A stretch of DNA of 64,000 nt, from the NCBI GenBank assembly GCA_947626755.1, contig CANQTP010000007.1:1-64000 (forward strand), in the 5' to 3' direction. The notes beneath the pieces were generated by a model. That model was not told the DNA's origin. It saw only the letters and a program-made list of their open reading frames with translations, and searched no databases. Position numbers and translations under genes: made by a program. The DNA comes from an uncultured Clostridia bacterium. Its GTDB lineage: Bacteria > Bacillota > Clostridia > Oscillospirales > Ruminococcaceae. Shown here in pieces: positions 33,275 through 43,952 of this stretch (position 1 is the first letter of the stretch; every line of letters begins with the position of its first letter).

Positions 33275-33940
33275 ATGGGACTTTTTTCACCTAATCCTAC
33301 TAAACAGAAGCAGATAGAGCTTCAGAACATTCTTTTCAATACAAATGAAAAGAAATTAATGGTGTCCCCGGATTTTCTCCATAATATGGCTGTGAACTAC
33401 ACGTCAAAAAGAATGAAAACAGTCAATAAAATGAATACGGGACTTGTTTCAACAAAGACTCCCAGACATTTCTTTGCATATTATGACATAATGATGCAGA
33501 ATCTGGACGAACTTATCACCATTGAACCCTACCACGAGTTCAAAGATCCTAAGCCTTCCGAATTCAAAAAGATGATAAATGACAAATTGAACAAATATAT
33601 CGAAGCAATGCTTAACCGCACATGGAAAGAAGCCAACCGCAAGTTCGGTCTGGGACTTGACGGGAAGCGCGACCCTCTGCTTTACGGTCCTGTGCTTGAT
33701 GATATATTAAGATTCAGGCACAGATATTCCGATGTGCTTGTGGAACATATCGACAATACATTCTACAAGTCGGTGTTCGGCACAAGTTTTCTGGAAAGAG
33801 AAGAGCGGCTTGCTGCCGCCGAAGCGGAAACAGTTGAAGAAGAAAACATCGACGGCGAGGAGCATGGCGATATTCCCGATCCGGACGATGCACTTGCAAT
33901 GCATGATGAAGACGAAAAGGAGCAGCAGACTGCGGAATAA
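33275..33940 (+). CDS. hypothetical protein, 221 aa, acidic C-terminal tail
   Basis: No family is recognised. The protein is soluble and predicted mostly helical, with a basic N-terminal two-thirds (KRMKTVNKMN, LNRTWKEANRKFGLG). A sharply acidic, probably disordered tail begins near residue 180 (EEENIDGEEHGDIPDPDD). The start has GAAAGGATAGG upstream. It lies 25 bp after folT and before a strong terminator, so it is part of the riboswitch-controlled transcript. A role in folate handling is possible but nothing in the sequence proves it. Confidence 0.8.
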   Translation: MGLFSPNPTKQKQIELQNILFNTNEKKLMVSPDFLHNMAVNYTSKRMKTVNKMNTGLVSTKTPRHFFAYYDIMMQNLDELITIEPYHEFKDPKPSEFKKMINDKLNKYIEAMLNRTWKEANRKFGLGLDGKRDPLLYGPVLDDILRFRHRYSDVLVEHIDNTFYKSVFGTSFLEREERLAAAEAETVEEENIDGEEHGDIPDPDDALAMHDEDEKEQQTAE

Positions 33941-33948
33941 CAATAATT

Positions 33949-33990
33949 CCCTGTATCAAGTGAATTTATCACTCGATACAGGGATATTTT
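33949..33990 (+). terminator. strong Rho-independent terminator after the folT operon
   Basis: CCCTGTATC-A-AGTGA (33949-33963) pairs with TCACT-C-GATACAGGG (33969-33983), followed by ATATTTTTTTA. The converging ydcF-like gene ends at 33992, so the hairpin may also reduce read-through from the other side. Confidence 0.93.
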
Positions 33991-33991
33991 T

Positions 33992-34747
33992 TTACCCGAA
34001 TACAAATTGATAAATAATTCCGAATATCTCACGGAGCCAATATGTGGGAATCAGCCACAGCGAAGTTTTCACTGGTATGGCATATGCTTCCAATCCGTAC
34101 TTTTCCGCGATCATTGAAGCGCGGAACTGATGATAACCGTCCGTCACTATCGCAGCATTCCCGTCAAGACCGTTTTCAAGCATTTTCTCTTTGGAAAATC
34201 GTATATTCTCATCGGTGCTTGTGGATCTGTCCTCAAGAATTATCCTGTCGGGGGAAATGCCGTTTTCCGAAAGCACCCGCCTGATACATTCCGCTTCGGA
34301 AATATCCTCGTCCGCGCCCTGTCCGCCCGAAGCAATACAGACAGCTTCGGGGTTTTCTTTCAGAAAATTGCAGGCTGCCGTTATCCGCTTGTTGAGCATT
34401 AGGCTCGGAGTTTCACCCTTTACTCTGCACCCGAGAACGATAACCACGGTTTTGCCGTTCGGCGGAGGATTTTCCGCCGCCGCGATCATTTTCACTGAGA
34501 TCGCCATCGAAATTACCAGAAATGCCAGAAACAGCACGGCAGCAAACAGTGATACCCCGCGGAAAAATATATTCTCCCGAAAAAGCGCAAAAAATTTGCT
34601 TCTGAAAAATACAAGCAGGAAAAGCAATGCAAACAGCGCCATTCCCGAAATATTCCCGAAATTTATTATCCCTGCGGTCAAAGGCGCAAAGAACACCAGA
34701 AAGCCGCAGATGAAAATTATTTCAAGGCATAAAGGAACAAATGCCAT
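33992..34747 (-). CDS. YdcF/SanA family (DUF218) membrane protein
   Basis: This 251-residue protein has three hydrophobic N-terminal segments, then a DUF218 domain with VVIVLGCRV, ASGGQGADEDISEAEC, EDRSTSTDENI and VTDGYHQFRAS. This is the conserved pattern of the YdcF/SanA/ElyC family, whose members affect envelope integrity and undecaprenyl-linked steps in some bacteria. The biochemical activity is not established. The start overlaps the TSCPD gene by 1 bp, so translation is likely coupled. It is the last gene of the PHP/malic enzyme/TSCPD/YdcF operon. Confidence 0.9.
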   Translation of the reverse strand: MAFVPLCLEIIFICGFLVFFAPLTAGIINFGNISGMALFALLFLLVFFRSKFFALFRENIFFRGVSLFAAVLFLAFLVISMAISVKMIAAAENPPPNGKTVVIVLGCRVKGETPSLMLNKRITAACNFLKENPEAVCIASGGQGADEDISEAECIRRVLSENGISPDRIILEDRSTSTDENIRFSKEKMLENGLDGNAAIVTDGYHQFRASMIAEKYGLEAYAIPVKTSLWLIPTYWLREIFGIIYQFVFG

Positions 34748-34989
34748 CAGAGAGCTTCTCTTAAAGCGTTGGCAAGCTGATCGGGGCAGGAAGTTCCCTT
34801 GCCGCCGCAGTCAATGCCCTGTAAACGTTCAACGGCGTCCTTTACCTTCATTCCCTTTACAAGTGCGGAAATGCCTTGGGTATTTCCGTTGCAGCCGCCT
34901 GTGAACTGAACGTTCTTTATAACGTCTCCGTCAATTTCTATATGAATGTTTCTTGAGCAAACGCCCTTTGGTGTGTAGTTAATGGTCAT
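34747..34989 (-). CDS. TSCPD domain-containing small protein (TIGR03905-like)
   Basis: The gene encodes 80 residues with GGCNGNTQGISALVKGM and the family-naming TSCPDQLANAL near the C-terminus. The conserved Cys residues (VCSRN, GGCNG, IDCGGKGTSCPDQ) suggest metal or nucleotide binding. A similar domain occurs as the C-terminal tail of class II ribonucleotide reductases, but the stand-alone form has no assigned function. AAGGAGG lies 6 bp before the start. It sits 13 bp after the malic enzyme gene. Confidence 0.9.
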   Translation of the reverse strand: MTINYTPKGVCSRNIHIEIDGDVIKNVQFTGGCNGNTQGISALVKGMKVKDAVERLQGIDCGGKGTSCPDQLANALREAL

Positions 34990-35002
34990 TTTAATATCCT
35001 CC

Positions 35003-36181
35003 TTAATTTTTTATCCTTGCTACTCCCGACTTTACCGCCGCGTCCGCAACGGCATCGGCGATGATGTTCGCCAAATTCTTATTGAACGCATCGGGAAGTA
35101 TGTACTCCGCGCAGAGTTCCTCGGGCTTTACCGCCGAAGCAATGGCGTACGCCGCCGCACGTTTCATTTCCTCGTTGATGTCGCTTGCACGGACTGCAAG
35201 CGCGCCCTTGAAAACTCCCGGGAAAGCAATAACATTGTTTATCTGATTGGGATAGTCGGAACGTCCCGTTCCCACAACGAACGCTCCCGCAGCTTTCGCA
35301 TCCTCGGGCATTATTTCGGGAGTGGGATTTGCCATTGCGAAAATTATGGGCTTGTCCGCCATTGAACGCACCATTTCCTGCGAAACAAGGTTAGGCTTGG
35401 AAACTCCTATAAAGGCGTCCGCACCTTTCAGAGCCTCCGCAAGTCCGCCGCGGACATGATCTTTATTTGTGATCTTAGCCATTTCGTAGTGTGATGGATT
35501 TTCAAAATCGTCTCCGTCACAGATAATGCCTTTTATATCCACCATTATAATGTTGCCTATCCCCAAGGAAATAAACTGCTTTGCAATTGCGCAGCCTGCC
35601 GCTCCCGCGCCGTTTATAACAAGAGTCATATCCTTGATAGTTTTCCCCGCAACTTTTGCGGCATTCAGCATAGCCGCCGAAGCAACGATGGCAGTTCCAT
35701 GCTGATCGTCATGGAAAACAGGTATATCAAGCTTTTCTTTCAGGCGGCGCTCGATTTCAAAACATCTGGGGGCGGAAATATCTTCAAGATTTATCCCGCC
35801 GAAGCTGTAAGAGATAAGTTCGACAGTGCGGACAATTTCGTCCACGTCCTTGGAAGCAACGCATATGGGGAAAGCGTCCACTCCCGCAAATTCCTTGAAA
35901 AGCGCGCATTTGCCTTCCATTACGGGCATAGAAGCCCTCGGACCTATATCCCCCAGACCGAGAACTGCCGTTCCGTCGGTAATGACCGCCACAAGATTTG
36001 CCCGTCTTGTAAGATCGTAGGAAAGGTCGGGATCTTTGGCAATTTCCAGACAGGGCTGCGCAACACCGGGAGTGTAAGCGTTTGAAAGCTGCTGACGGTC
36101 GTTGACTTCACAGCGGGAGATCACTTCTATTTTGCCTTTCCACTTATAATGTTTTTCCAGAGATGACTGCATAATGTCCAT
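35003..36181 (-). CDS. NAD(P)-dependent malic enzyme (oxaloacetate-decarboxylating)
   Basis: Converts malate to pyruvate and CO2 with NAD(P) reduction. The track ORF begins within the preceding gene; ATG at 36181 (MDIMQSSLEKHYKWKG) has GGAAG 8 bp upstream. The 392-residue protein has the malic N-domain with NAYTPGVAQPC, VITDGTAVLGLGDIG and HDDQHGTAIV (metal-binding), and a Rossmann domain starting VINGAGAAGCAI. It is the short form without the C-terminal phosphotransacetylase domain. Cofactor preference cannot be read safely. It starts 13 bp after the PHP gene. Confidence 0.95.
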   Translation of the reverse strand: MDIMQSSLEKHYKWKGKIEVISRCEVNDRQQLSNAYTPGVAQPCLEIAKDPDLSYDLTRRANLVAVITDGTAVLGLGDIGPRASMPVMEGKCALFKEFAGVDAFPICVASKDVDEIVRTVELISYSFGGINLEDISAPRCFEIERRLKEKLDIPVFHDDQHGTAIVASAAMLNAAKVAGKTIKDMTLVINGAGAAGCAIAKQFISLGIGNIIMVDIKGIICDGDDFENPSHYEMAKITNKDHVRGGLAEALKGADAFIGVSKPNLVSQEMVRSMADKPIIFAMANPTPEIMPEDAKAAGAFVVGTGRSDYPNQINNVIAFPGVFKGALAVRASDINEEMKRAAAYAIASAVKPEELCAEYILPDAFNKNLANIIADAVADAAVKSGVARIKN

Positions 36182-36194
36182 ACTGATACTTCCT

Positions 36195-37034
36195 TTATTT
36201 TTCTTTTTTATTAGCAAGTTTTACGATCCTGTCAATGTTCTTCTTATCGGTCGTATTGCTGCCGATGTGCGTAGGATAGGCGTTATAAAGTCCGTGGAAA
36301 TCCGAACCGCCTGTTACGATAAGGTCGTACTTTTCGGCAATTTCCAGCATTTTCTTCTGCTGATCCTCATTTGCGGAATAGTGGTAAACTTCCACGCCGT
36401 CCAGCTTGCCCTTTGCGGAAAGTTCCTCCAGCAGATCCAGAGAATCATAGTAGACAGGGTGTGCCATGACCGCAACTCCTCTTGCGGAGTGGATAAGGTC
36501 AATGACGAAATTCACATCGGGATATTCTCTTTCAACTATGCAGGAACCTGTTTTCAGGTCGAAAAGTTCATCGCTGAGTTTGCCGTAGAATTCTGTGGTA
36601 TATCCGTAATCAATAAGAGCGTGCATTATGTGCTGTTTGAAAATGCTCTTTGAGCCTGTGGCATATTTCATAACACTTTCGGCTGTTATGGGATAGATCT
36701 TCATAACATTTTCGACCATTTCGCGGGCGCAAGCCTTGCGGATCTCGCAGGCTTTTATGCAGACGCCTTCAAGCCTGTCGGGCTTCTGCGGAGCGTAGCA
36801 AAGAATATGTACTTTACGTCCGCGTGACTTGTCCCAAGCGGAAAGTTCAACGCCGGGAAGAATTTTAACGCCGTACCTGTCCCCTAAAATTTTCGAGCGG
36901 GAAATTGACGACATAGTGTCGTGATCGGTAATGGAAATAAACTCGATGCCCGTCCTTTTTGCCTGAACGATAATATCCTCTATTCCCAGAGAACCATCGG
37001 AAAGCTTGGTATGACAGTGAAGATCGCCAACCAT
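36195..37034 (-). CDS. PHP-domain phosphoesterase (YciV/RnmA-like)
   Basis: This 279-residue protein starts MVGDLHCHTKLSDGSL, with the metal-binding HCHT of PHP domains. ITDHDT, the His-containing MAHPVYY and GGSDFHG follow. The layout matches the YciV group, which includes 3',5'-nucleoside bisphosphate phosphatases and 5'-3' RNA/DNA exonucleases. The actual substrate is uncertain. It is the first gene of the operon with malic enzyme, TSCPD and YdcF. A promoter lies 140 bp upstream; the intervening leader (37035-37175) shows no clear structure. Confidence 0.9.
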   Translation of the reverse strand: MVGDLHCHTKLSDGSLGIEDIIVQAKRTGIEFISITDHDTMSSISRSKILGDRYGVKILPGVELSAWDKSRGRKVHILCYAPQKPDRLEGVCIKACEIRKACAREMVENVMKIYPITAESVMKYATGSKSIFKQHIMHALIDYGYTTEFYGKLSDELFDLKTGSCIVEREYPDVNFVIDLIHSARGVAVMAHPVYYDSLDLLEELSAKGKLDGVEVYHYSANEDQQKKMLEIAEKYDLIVTGGSDFHGLYNAYPTHIGSNTTDKKNIDRIVKLANKKEK

Positions 37035-37175
37035 ATCTTCAGCTCCTTTTGCAATAAATTTCAGATAGATAATGTATCCGCAGATCGGGAAAATTTATTG
37101 AAAATATTGGAAATTTCAGGGTAAAATACAATAAATGTCAGAAAATCATGATAATCAGGATACACTGCTTTTTTA

Positions 37176-37205
37176 ATTATACCATAAAACTATAAAACAT
37201 TGCAA
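37176..37205 (-). promoter_or_regulatory. promoter of the PHP/malic enzyme operon
   Basis: Minus-strand TTGCAA (37205-37200), 18-bp spacer, TATAAT (37181-37176) preceded by TGG (extended -10). It leaves an approximately 135-nt leader with no recognised motif. Confidence 0.6.
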
Positions 37206-37242
37206 GTGTTTTTATGAAATATATCTAAATATAATAGAAAAA

Positions 37243-38190
37243 TTACAGAAATTTCCCCATGAACCACACATTTTCCGCGCTGAATTCCCTGCCGTTCAGG
37301 TAGGAAAGGCAGCCGCTTTCGGAGGTAAGATCAAATTTCAGCTTGTAGGAATACAGCGCCTGTGTTTTTATGCCGAACTCCCTGTTGATCTTGTTGATGC
37401 CGTATTTCCCGTCGCCCAGAAGCGGACAGCCGATATATGCAAGGTGCGCGCGGATCTGATGGGTACGTCCCGTATGGAGTTTCACTTCCAGAAGAGACAA
37501 TCTGTCCGAGGACTTCAGAACGGTATATTCTGTGATTATAGTCTTATTATCGGGAGTTTTCCTGCCGCTGACCTTCACGGTATTTGAAGCGGAGTCCTTT
37601 TCAAGATAAGCCGTGAGAATGTCGTGGCTTTTGTGCGGTTTTCCCACCACAATGCAAAGATAGGTCTTTTCTATCTCCCTGTCCTTTATCTTTTGGTTAA
37701 GAATACGCAATGACTCGGCGTTTTTTGCGGCAATTACAATTCCGCCCGTATTCCTGTCCAGACGGTTGCAGAGCGCGGGAGCAAAGCTGTTTTCGCTTTC
37801 GGGGGAATACTCGCCTTTTTCGTAAAGATAGCGTTTCAGGCGGTTTATGACGGTATCGGCGGTGTTGTCGTTGTCCTCGTGCACTACCATGCCGTTTTTC
37901 TTGTCTATTAAAATTATATTTTCGTCCTCGTAAATTATGACAAGCTGTGAGGGAACGTTCATAAACTCATTTTCGGAAGTTGCATCGAAGAATTCATCGT
38001 TTATGTACATCTGCACAATGTCGCCTTCGGCAAGTCTGGTTGAAATTTCCCCGCGCCTGCCGTTTATCTTTATCCGCTTGTTGCGTATAGCCTTGTACAT
38101 CATGCTCTGCGGAAGTTTCGGAACGGTTTTCGTCACGAACTTGTCAAGGCGCTGCCCGGCGTCATTGGAATTTACAGCAAATTCTTTCAT
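37243..38190 (-). CDS. RluA-family 23S rRNA or tRNA pseudouridine synthase
   Basis: Start at ATG 38190 (MKEFAVNSNDAGQRLDKFV), with AAAAGGA upstream; the track start is 11 codons too early. The 315-residue protein has an N-terminal S4-like RNA-binding region (IRNKRIKINGRR). The RluA catalytic core follows, with CNRLDRNTGGIVIAAKN, where the Asp is the nucleophile. Then come KTYLCIVVG, LHTGRTHQIRAHLAYIGCPLLGD and the C-terminal HIS-type tail. The rRNA site modified (RluC- or RluD-like) cannot be chosen. It stands alone, divergent from radC. Confidence 0.93.
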   Translation of the reverse strand: MKEFAVNSNDAGQRLDKFVTKTVPKLPQSMMYKAIRNKRIKINGRRGEISTRLAEGDIVQMYINDEFFDATSENEFMNVPSQLVIIYEDENIILIDKKNGMVVHEDNDNTADTVINRLKRYLYEKGEYSPESENSFAPALCNRLDRNTGGIVIAAKNAESLRILNQKIKDREIEKTYLCIVVGKPHKSHDILTAYLEKDSASNTVKVSGRKTPDNKTIITEYTVLKSSDRLSLLEVKLHTGRTHQIRAHLAYIGCPLLGDGKYGINKINREFGIKTQALYSYKLKFDLTSESGCLSYLNGREFSAENVWFMGKFL

Positions 38191-38256
38191 ATCGGAATAT
38201 CCTTTTCGTAAAATAATCTTCATTATATTATAACATAAAATTTTTTATAAAACACC

Positions 38257-38285
38257 TTTTCAAATTAAACTTTTTGTAGTATAAT
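38257..38285 (+). promoter_or_regulatory. possible promoter of the radC-uvrB-uvrA operon
   Basis: TTTTCA (38257-38262), 17 bp, TATAAT (38280-38285). The -35 is weak. No LexA/DinR box of the CGAAC-N4-GTTCG type is seen near it. Confidence 0.45.
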
Positions 38286-38326
38286 TATTTTAGAAACGTT
38301 TGTTTTAAAGGGGCAGCACAGGAACC

Positions 38327-39037
38327 ATGGTAAATAAAGACAATATGTACATTCCCGAAAAGCTTCATGAGGGGCATAGGGAAAAAATGAAAGCCCGCTT
38401 TCTGGAAACGGGTTATTCGGGATTTTCCGAACATCAGATCATTGAAATGATGCTTTTTTACGTCTATGCACAGACGGACACAAACGAAATTGCCCACAGA
38501 CTTATAAATCATTACGGCAGCCTTGCGGGAATATTCGATGCATCATATGAAGATCTTATTGAAAACGGCAGACTCCCGCCGAGAGCAGCTTTCCTTTTCA
38601 AAATGATACCGGGACTTATCCCCATATATCATGATTCAAGATCGCATCTTAAAGTTTACAGCAACATGGAAAGCCTGAAACGACTTTTTGAACCGTACTT
38701 CGTGGGGATCGATCACGAAGAATTTCGTGTTGCCTGTTTTGATGCGGCACTAAGGCTGAATTGCTGTCTGACGGTGACCCAAGGCAGTCCCACAGGTTCT
38801 GCGGTAGATATGAGAAAACTTGCGGAAGCAGCCATCAGGGCAAATGCCGTCTGCATAGCAATTGCGCATAATCACCCCAATGGTTCGCCAATGCCGTCCA
38901 TCGAAGATATTAGGGCGACAAAACTTATCAACGAGGCTATGTCAAATATTGACATAAAGCTTCTGGATCACATAATCATCGGGAAAAATGAAACTATTTC
39001 CATGCGGGAAAATGCGTTTATAAAAATTTTTGACTAA
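38327..39037 (+). CDS. radC: RadC family JAMM-domain protein
   Basis: This 236-residue protein has an N-terminal HhH-like region ([20 protein letters not shown]) and a C-terminal JAB/MPN domain. The domain carries the JAMM metal motif [17 protein letters not shown], with the two His and the Asp all present. RadC proteins are widespread, yet a repair role is not firmly proven. Metal-dependent peptidase chemistry is expected from the fold. The start follows GGGGCAGCACAGGAACC. It is 13 bp upstream of uvrB, forming an operon with uvrA and supporting a repair context. Confidence 0.94.
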   Translation: MVNKDNMYIPEKLHEGHREKMKARFLETGYSGFSEHQIIEMMLFYVYAQTDTNEIAHRLINHYGSLAGIFDASYEDLIENGRLPPRAAFLFKMIPGLIPIYHDSRSHLKVYSNMESLKRLFEPYFVGIDHEEFRVACFDAALRLNCCLTVTQGSPTGSAVDMRKLAEAAIRANAVCIAIAHNHPNGSPMPSIEDIRATKLINEAMSNIDIKLLDHIIIGKNETISMRENAFIKIFD

Positions 39038-39050
39038 GGCAGTGTGTTTT

Positions 39051-41060
39051 ATGGAAAAATTCAAGCTTGTTTCCGAGTATTCCCCTGCGGGAGATCAGCC
39101 GCAGGCAATAGATAAGTTGGTTCATGGTCTGGAAAACGGCGCCAAGGAGCAGACTCTCCTCGGTGTTACAGGTTCGGGAAAGACTTTCACTATGGCGAAC
39201 GTCATTGCAAGAGTCAACCGTCCCACCCTTATCCTTGCCCACAACAAAATACTTGCGGCACAGCTCTGCTCGGAATTCAAGGAGTTTTTCCCCGAAAATG
39301 CGGTGGAATATTTTGTATCGTATTATGACTACTATCAGCCAGAAGCTTACGTTCCTTCCACTGACAGCTACATTGAAAAGGATTCTGACGTGAACGATGA
39401 AATAGACAAGCTCCGCCATTCCGCAACGCTGGCACTTTCGGAACGGCGGGACGTTATAATCGTTGCTTCGGTCTCCTGCATATATTCCCTCGGCTCGCCT
39501 ATAGATTACCGTACCATGGTAATTTCTCTCCGTCAGGGAATGGAGCTTTCAAGGGACGAACTGTTGGCAAAATTGGTGGGCATACAATACGAACGCAACG
39601 ACGTGAATTTTATCCGCAACAAGTTCCGCGTTCGGGGCGATGTGGTGGAAATTTTCCCCGCAGGTTCTACCGAACTTGCCATACGGGTTGAATTCTGGGG
39701 CGATGAGATAGAGCGGATAACGGAATTCAAGGCGCTTACGGGGGAAATTACCGCAACGCTTTCCCACGCAGCCATATATCCCGCTTCACACTATGTAATT
39801 TCCCGCGACAAAATGCAGGACGCTATTGCCGAGATCGAACGGGAACTGGACGAGCGGGTGAAATATTTCAAGGACAATGACAAACTCATAGAAGCACAGA
39901 GAATTGCCCAGCGGACTATGTACGACATTGAAATGCTTCAGGAAATAGGTTTCTGCAAGGGAATTGAAAACTATTCACGAATACTTGCGGGACGAGCTCC
40001 GGGGAGTATTCCCTACACGCTTCTGGATCACTTTCCCGAAGATTTTCTGCTTATCGTGGACGAAAGCCACGTTTCCCTGCCGCAGGTGCGGGCTATGAGC
40101 GCAGGCGACCGCGGGCGCAAACAGACCCTTGTGGATTACGGTTTCAGACTTCCGTCGGCTATGGACAACCGTCCGCTGACTTTTGATGAATTTTACAACA
40201 AAATAAATCAGGCTATCTTTGTTTCTGCAACTCCCGGATCCTTCGAGCGGGAACATTCCGCACAGATCGTGGAACAGGTCATTCGTCCCACCGGTCTGGT
40301 AGATCCGGAAATTATTGTAAAGCCTGTTGACGGACAGATAGACGATCTTCTGCTTGAAATAAACGAGCGCACGCAGAAAAATGAGCGCGTTCTCGTTACC
40401 ACCCTTACAAAGAAAATGGCGGAAGATCTTACTGCTTATCTTGAAAAAGCAGGAGTCCGCGTCCGATATATGCACTATGACATCGACACCATCGAGCGTA
40501 TGGAAATTATCCGCGATCTGCGCCTTGGCGAATTTGACGTGCTTGTGGGAATAAATCTTCTCCGCGAAGGTCTGGATATTCCCGAAGTTTCCCTTGTGGC
40601 GATACTCGATGCGGACAAGGAAGGCTTTCTGCGGTCGGAAAGTTCGCTGATACAGACTATAGGACGTGCCGCGCGTAATTCCCATGGTCAGGTAATCATG
40701 TATGCGGATTCGGTAACGGATTCCATGTACCGCGCTATCATGGAAACCGAACGCCGCCGCAAATTGCAGACGGATTTCAACGCCGAGCATGGAATTACCC
40801 CGAAAACCATCGTAAAAGATGTGCGGGACGTTATTGAAATTTCCACAAAAGCCGAAACAGACGCAAAAACCTCCAAGGCACAGCAGAAGCGCATGACGCC
40901 CGAGGAGCGTGAAGAACTTATCAAAAAGCTTACCGAGGAAATGAAGAATGCGGCTAAAATTCTTGAATTTGAGCACGCCGCATACCTCCGCGACAGGATA
41001 AACGAGCTGAAACAGTCGCCCCACGCGGGGAAAAAGGTATTCGGGAAAAAGAAAGGATAA
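39051..41060 (+). CDS. uvrB: excinuclease ABC subunit B
   Basis: UvrB verifies DNA damage after UvrA hand-off and recruits UvrC. Start at ATG 39051 ([20 protein letters not shown]). The 669-residue protein has Walker [11 protein letters not shown], the beta-hairpin region [30 protein letters not shown] and [17 protein letters not shown]-terminal UVR motif ([22 protein letters not shown]), used to contact UvrC or UvrA, completes it. radC ends 13 bp upstream; uvrA begins 5 bp downstream. All domains appear intact. Confidence 0.98.
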   Translation: MEKFKLVSEYSPAGDQPQAIDKLVHGLENGAKEQTLLGVTGSGKTFTMANVIARVNRPTLILAHNKILAAQLCSEFKEFFPENAVEYFVSYYDYYQPEAYVPSTDSYIEKDSDVNDEIDKLRHSATLALSERRDVIIVASVSCIYSLGSPIDYRTMVISLRQGMELSRDELLAKLVGIQYERNDVNFIRNKFRVRGDVVEIFPAGSTELAIRVEFWGDEIERITEFKALTGEITATLSHAAIYPASHYVISRDKMQDAIAEIERELDERVKYFKDNDKLIEAQRIAQRTMYDIEMLQEIGFCKGIENYSRILAGRAPGSIPYTLLDHFPEDFLLIVDESHVSLPQVRAMSAGDRGRKQTLVDYGFRLPSAMDNRPLTFDEFYNKINQAIFVSATPGSFEREHSAQIVEQVIRPTGLVDPEIIVKPVDGQIDDLLLEINERTQKNERVLVTTLTKKMAEDLTAYLEKAGVRVRYMHYDIDTIERMEIIRDLRLGEFDVLVGINLLREGLDIPEVSLVAILDADKEGFLRSESSLIQTIGRAARNSHGQVIMYADSVTDSMYRAIMETERRRKLQTDFNAEHGITPKTIVKDVRDVIEISTKAETDAKTSKAQQKRMTPEEREELIKKLTEEMKNAAKILEFEHAAYLRDRINELKQSPHAGKKVFGKKKG

Positions 41061-41065
41061 TCTGA

Positions 41066-43924
41066 ATGGCAAACGACAAGATAATCATAAAAGGCGCAAG
41101 GGAACACAATCTGAAAAACATCGACATTGAGATCCCCCGTGACAAGTTGGTAGTCATGACGGGGCTTTCGGGTTCGGGAAAATCCTCGCTGGCGTTCGAC
41201 ACCATCTACGCGGACGGTCAGCGGCGGTATGTGGAAAGCCTTTCCTCCTACGCGAGAATGTTCCTCGGGCAGATGGAAAAACCCGATGTGGACAGCATTG
41301 AAGGACTTTCCCCCGCCATTTCCATAGATCAGAAAACAACTTCCAAGAACCCCCGCTCCACAGTGGGAACGGTAACGGAGATCTACGACTATTTCAGGCT
41401 TATGTATGCTCGGATAGGCGTTCCCCACTGCCCCGTATGCGGTCGGGAAATAAAACAGCAGACTGTGGATCAGGTAGTGGATCAGATAATGGAACTTCCC
41501 GAAGGAACCAAGATCCAGCTTCTTGCGCCTGTTATCCGCGGACGCAAGGGCGAACACACCAAGGAACTTGAACGGGCGCGGAAAGCGGGGTACGTTCGTG
41601 TGCGTGTGGACGGCATAATTTACGATCTTTCCGAGGAGATAAAGCTTGAAAAGAACAAGAAGCACAACATTGAAATAGTCATCGACCGTCTTGTTATCAA
41701 AAAGGGCATTGAAACACGTCTGGGAGACAGCATTGAAACGGTTTCCTCCATTTCGGGGGGGCTTATCATAGCGGACGTGAACGGCAAGGAGGATATACTT
41801 TTCTCCCAGAACTACGCCTGCCCCGAACACAACATTTCCATTGAGGAACTTGCGCCGAGAATGTTCTCTTTCAACAATCCTTTCGGCGCTTGTGAAAAAT
41901 GCACGGGTCTGGGGGTTTTCCGTAAAATTGACCCCGATCTGATAATCCCAAACAAGGAACTTTCCATACGTCAGGGAGCAATAAAAGCCAGCGGCTGGTC
42001 GACTACCGATGAAGATTCCATCGCCATGATGTATTTCAAGGGAATTGCAAAGCATTACGGAGTTTCTCTCAGCAAGCCCATAAAAGACCTGCCGAAAGAA
42101 GTTGTAGACGCGTTTCTGTACGGCACAAACGGCATGAAGATACGCCTTGAACGTTCCGCGGAGTACGGCGGCGGCGTTTACGAACAGCCCTTTGAGGGGA
42201 TCATTCCCAATCTTGAAAGACGTTACCGCGAATCCAATTCCGAATATATCAAAGAGGAAGTGGAGGACTGCATGACAGAAAGTCCCTGCCCCGAATGTCA
42301 CGGACACAGGCTTAAAAAGGAAAGCCTTGCAGTCACAGTAGGCGGAAAGAATATTTCCGAACTTTGCGATCTGTCGGTGGTGGAATGTCTGGATTTTATA
42401 AACGGTCTGGAACTTTCCAAAAGGGACAAGATGATAAGCGGACAGATAATCAAGGAGATAAAGTCGCGGCTTGGATTTCTTCGCAGCGTTGGTCTGGAAT
42501 ACCTGACTCTCTCCCGTTCGGCGGGAACGTTAAGCGGCGGAGAAAGTCAGCGCATACGTCTTGCCACGCAGATAGGCTCGTCGCTTATGGGTGTTTTATA
42601 CATTCTTGACGAGCCGTCGATAGGTCTGCACCAGCGGGACAATGACAAGCTCATCGCCACGCTGAAACGTCTCCGCGATCTGGGAAACACCCTTATAGTT
42701 GTGGAACATGACGAGGACACCATGAACAATGCGGATTTCATAGTTGATGTGGGCCCTTATGCGGGAATTCACGGCGGGGAAATCGTCTGCGCGGGAACGG
42801 TTGAGGACATCAAAGCCTGTGAACGTTCCATAACGGGGCAATATCTCAGCGGCAAACGCTGCATACCCGTTCCCGAAAAACGCCGCGCGGGCAACGGACT
42901 TTTCCTGAAAGTAAAAGGCGCGGAGGAACACAATCTGAAAAAGATAGATGTTTCCATACCGCTTGGAACATTTACCTGCGTGACGGGAGTTTCGGGCTCG
43001 GGAAAATCTTCACTTGTGAATGAAATTATCTACAAAAATCTTGCTGGAAGATTGAACCGCGCAAAGATCCGTCCCGGAAAATTCTCCAAAATGGAAGGGA
43101 TCGACAACCTTGACAAAGTTATCGCCATAGATCAGTCGCCTATCGGAAGAACTCCCCGCTCCAATCCCGCGACTTACACGGGGCTTTTCACCGACATTCG
43201 TGAACTTTTCGCAGGAACTAACGATGCGAAAATGAAAGGCTACACCAGCGGGCGGTTCTCGTTCAACGTCAAGGGCGGACGCTGCGAAGCCTGCGAGGGT
43301 GACGGAATTATCAAGATAGAAATGCACTTCCTGCCCGATGTGTACGTTCCCTGCGAAGTATGCAAAGGTAAACGCTACAACCGCGAGACTCTGGACATTC
43401 ACTATAAAGGAAAATCCATTTACGACGTTCTGGAAATGACTGTTGATGAGGGAGTAGAGTTTTTTGCCAATCTCCCTAAACTTGCAAGACGTTTACAGAC
43501 TTTGCAGGACGTGGGACTCGGCTACATCAAGATCGGACAGCCCGCCACAACGCTTTCGGGCGGTGAAGCGCAGAGAGTAAAGCTTGCAACGGAGCTTTCA
43601 AAACGTTCCACAGGACGGACGATATATATTCTGGACGAGCCCACCACAGGACTGCACACTGCGGACGTCCACAAGCTTATAGAAGTCCTGCAAAAGCTTG
43701 TTGACGCGGGGAACACGGTGCTTATTATCGAACACAATCTTGATGTTATCAAGTGTGCCGACTACATTATCGACCTCGGTCCCGAAGGCGGCGCAGGCGG
43801 CGGAACTGTTGTAAAATGCGGCACTCCCGAGGAGATCGCGGCTTGCAAGGAGTCGTACACGGGGCAATACCTGAAAAAGATGCTTGCTCCCAAAAAATCG
43901 GCAAAACGAACTTCAAAAAAATAA
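41066..43924 (+). CDS. uvrA: excinuclease ABC subunit A
   Basis: UvrA dimers find DNA lesions for nucleotide excision repair. The 952-residue protein has two ABC ATPase modules with Walker [11 protein letters not shown] and [10 protein letters not shown], and signature segments [16 protein letters not shown] and [16 protein letters not shown]. It also has three zinc-site clusters ([21 protein letters not shown]...CEVCKGKRY). The start follows AAAGGATAATCTGA, 5 bp after uvrB. A terminator at 43927-43952 closes the operon. Length and motifs are typical. Confidence 0.98.
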   Translation: MANDKIIIKGAREHNLKNIDIEIPRDKLVVMTGLSGSGKSSLAFDTIYADGQRRYVESLSSYARMFLGQMEKPDVDSIEGLSPAISIDQKTTSKNPRSTVGTVTEIYDYFRLMYARIGVPHCPVCGREIKQQTVDQVVDQIMELPEGTKIQLLAPVIRGRKGEHTKELERARKAGYVRVRVDGIIYDLSEEIKLEKNKKHNIEIVIDRLVIKKGIETRLGDSIETVSSISGGLIIADVNGKEDILFSQNYACPEHNISIEELAPRMFSFNNPFGACEKCTGLGVFRKIDPDLIIPNKELSIRQGAIKASGWSTTDEDSIAMMYFKGIAKHYGVSLSKPIKDLPKEVVDAFLYGTNGMKIRLERSAEYGGGVYEQPFEGIIPNLERRYRESNSEYIKEEVEDCMTESPCPECHGHRLKKESLAVTVGGKNISELCDLSVVECLDFINGLELSKRDKMISGQIIKEIKSRLGFLRSVGLEYLTLSRSAGTLSGGESQRIRLATQIGSSLMGVLYILDEPSIGLHQRDNDKLIATLKRLRDLGNTLIVVEHDEDTMNNADFIVDVGPYAGIHGGEIVCAGTVEDIKACERSITGQYLSGKRCIPVPEKRRAGNGLFLKVKGAEEHNLKKIDVSIPLGTFTCVTGVSGSGKSSLVNEIIYKNLAGRLNRAKIRPGKFSKMEGIDNLDKVIAIDQSPIGRTPRSNPATYTGLFTDIRELFAGTNDAKMKGYTSGRFSFNVKGGRCEACEGDGIIKIEMHFLPDVYVPCEVCKGKRYNRETLDIHYKGKSIYDVLEMTVDEGVEFFANLPKLARRLQTLQDVGLGYIKIGQPATTLSGGEAQRVKLATELSKRSTGRTIYILDEPTTGLHTADVHKLIEVLQKLVDAGNTVLIIEHNLDVIKCADYIIDLGPEGGAGGGTVVKCGTPEEIAACKESYTGQYLKKMLAPKKSAKRTSKK

Positions 43925-43952
43925 AGAATGGGACGGCTTGGACCGTCCCATT
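43920..43952 (-). terminator. terminator shared by uvrA and the HisA-like gene
   Basis: AATGGGACGG (43927-43936) pairs perfectly with CCGTCCCATT (43943-43952) around a 6-nt loop. In the minus direction it is followed by CTTTATTTTTTT, a good T-tract, and it overlaps the HisA stop codon. In the plus direction the tail is only TTAACTATAATT, so it is better for the minus gene. Confidence 0.85.

Noticed and set aside
39975-41072. 365-codon minus-strand ORF opposite uvrB
   Set aside because: A codon-bias shadow over intact UvrB motifs.
40688-42307. 539-codon minus-strand ORF opposite uvrB/uvrA
   Set aside because: It spans the junction of two certain genes on the other strand and has no recognisable domain; it arises from codon bias.
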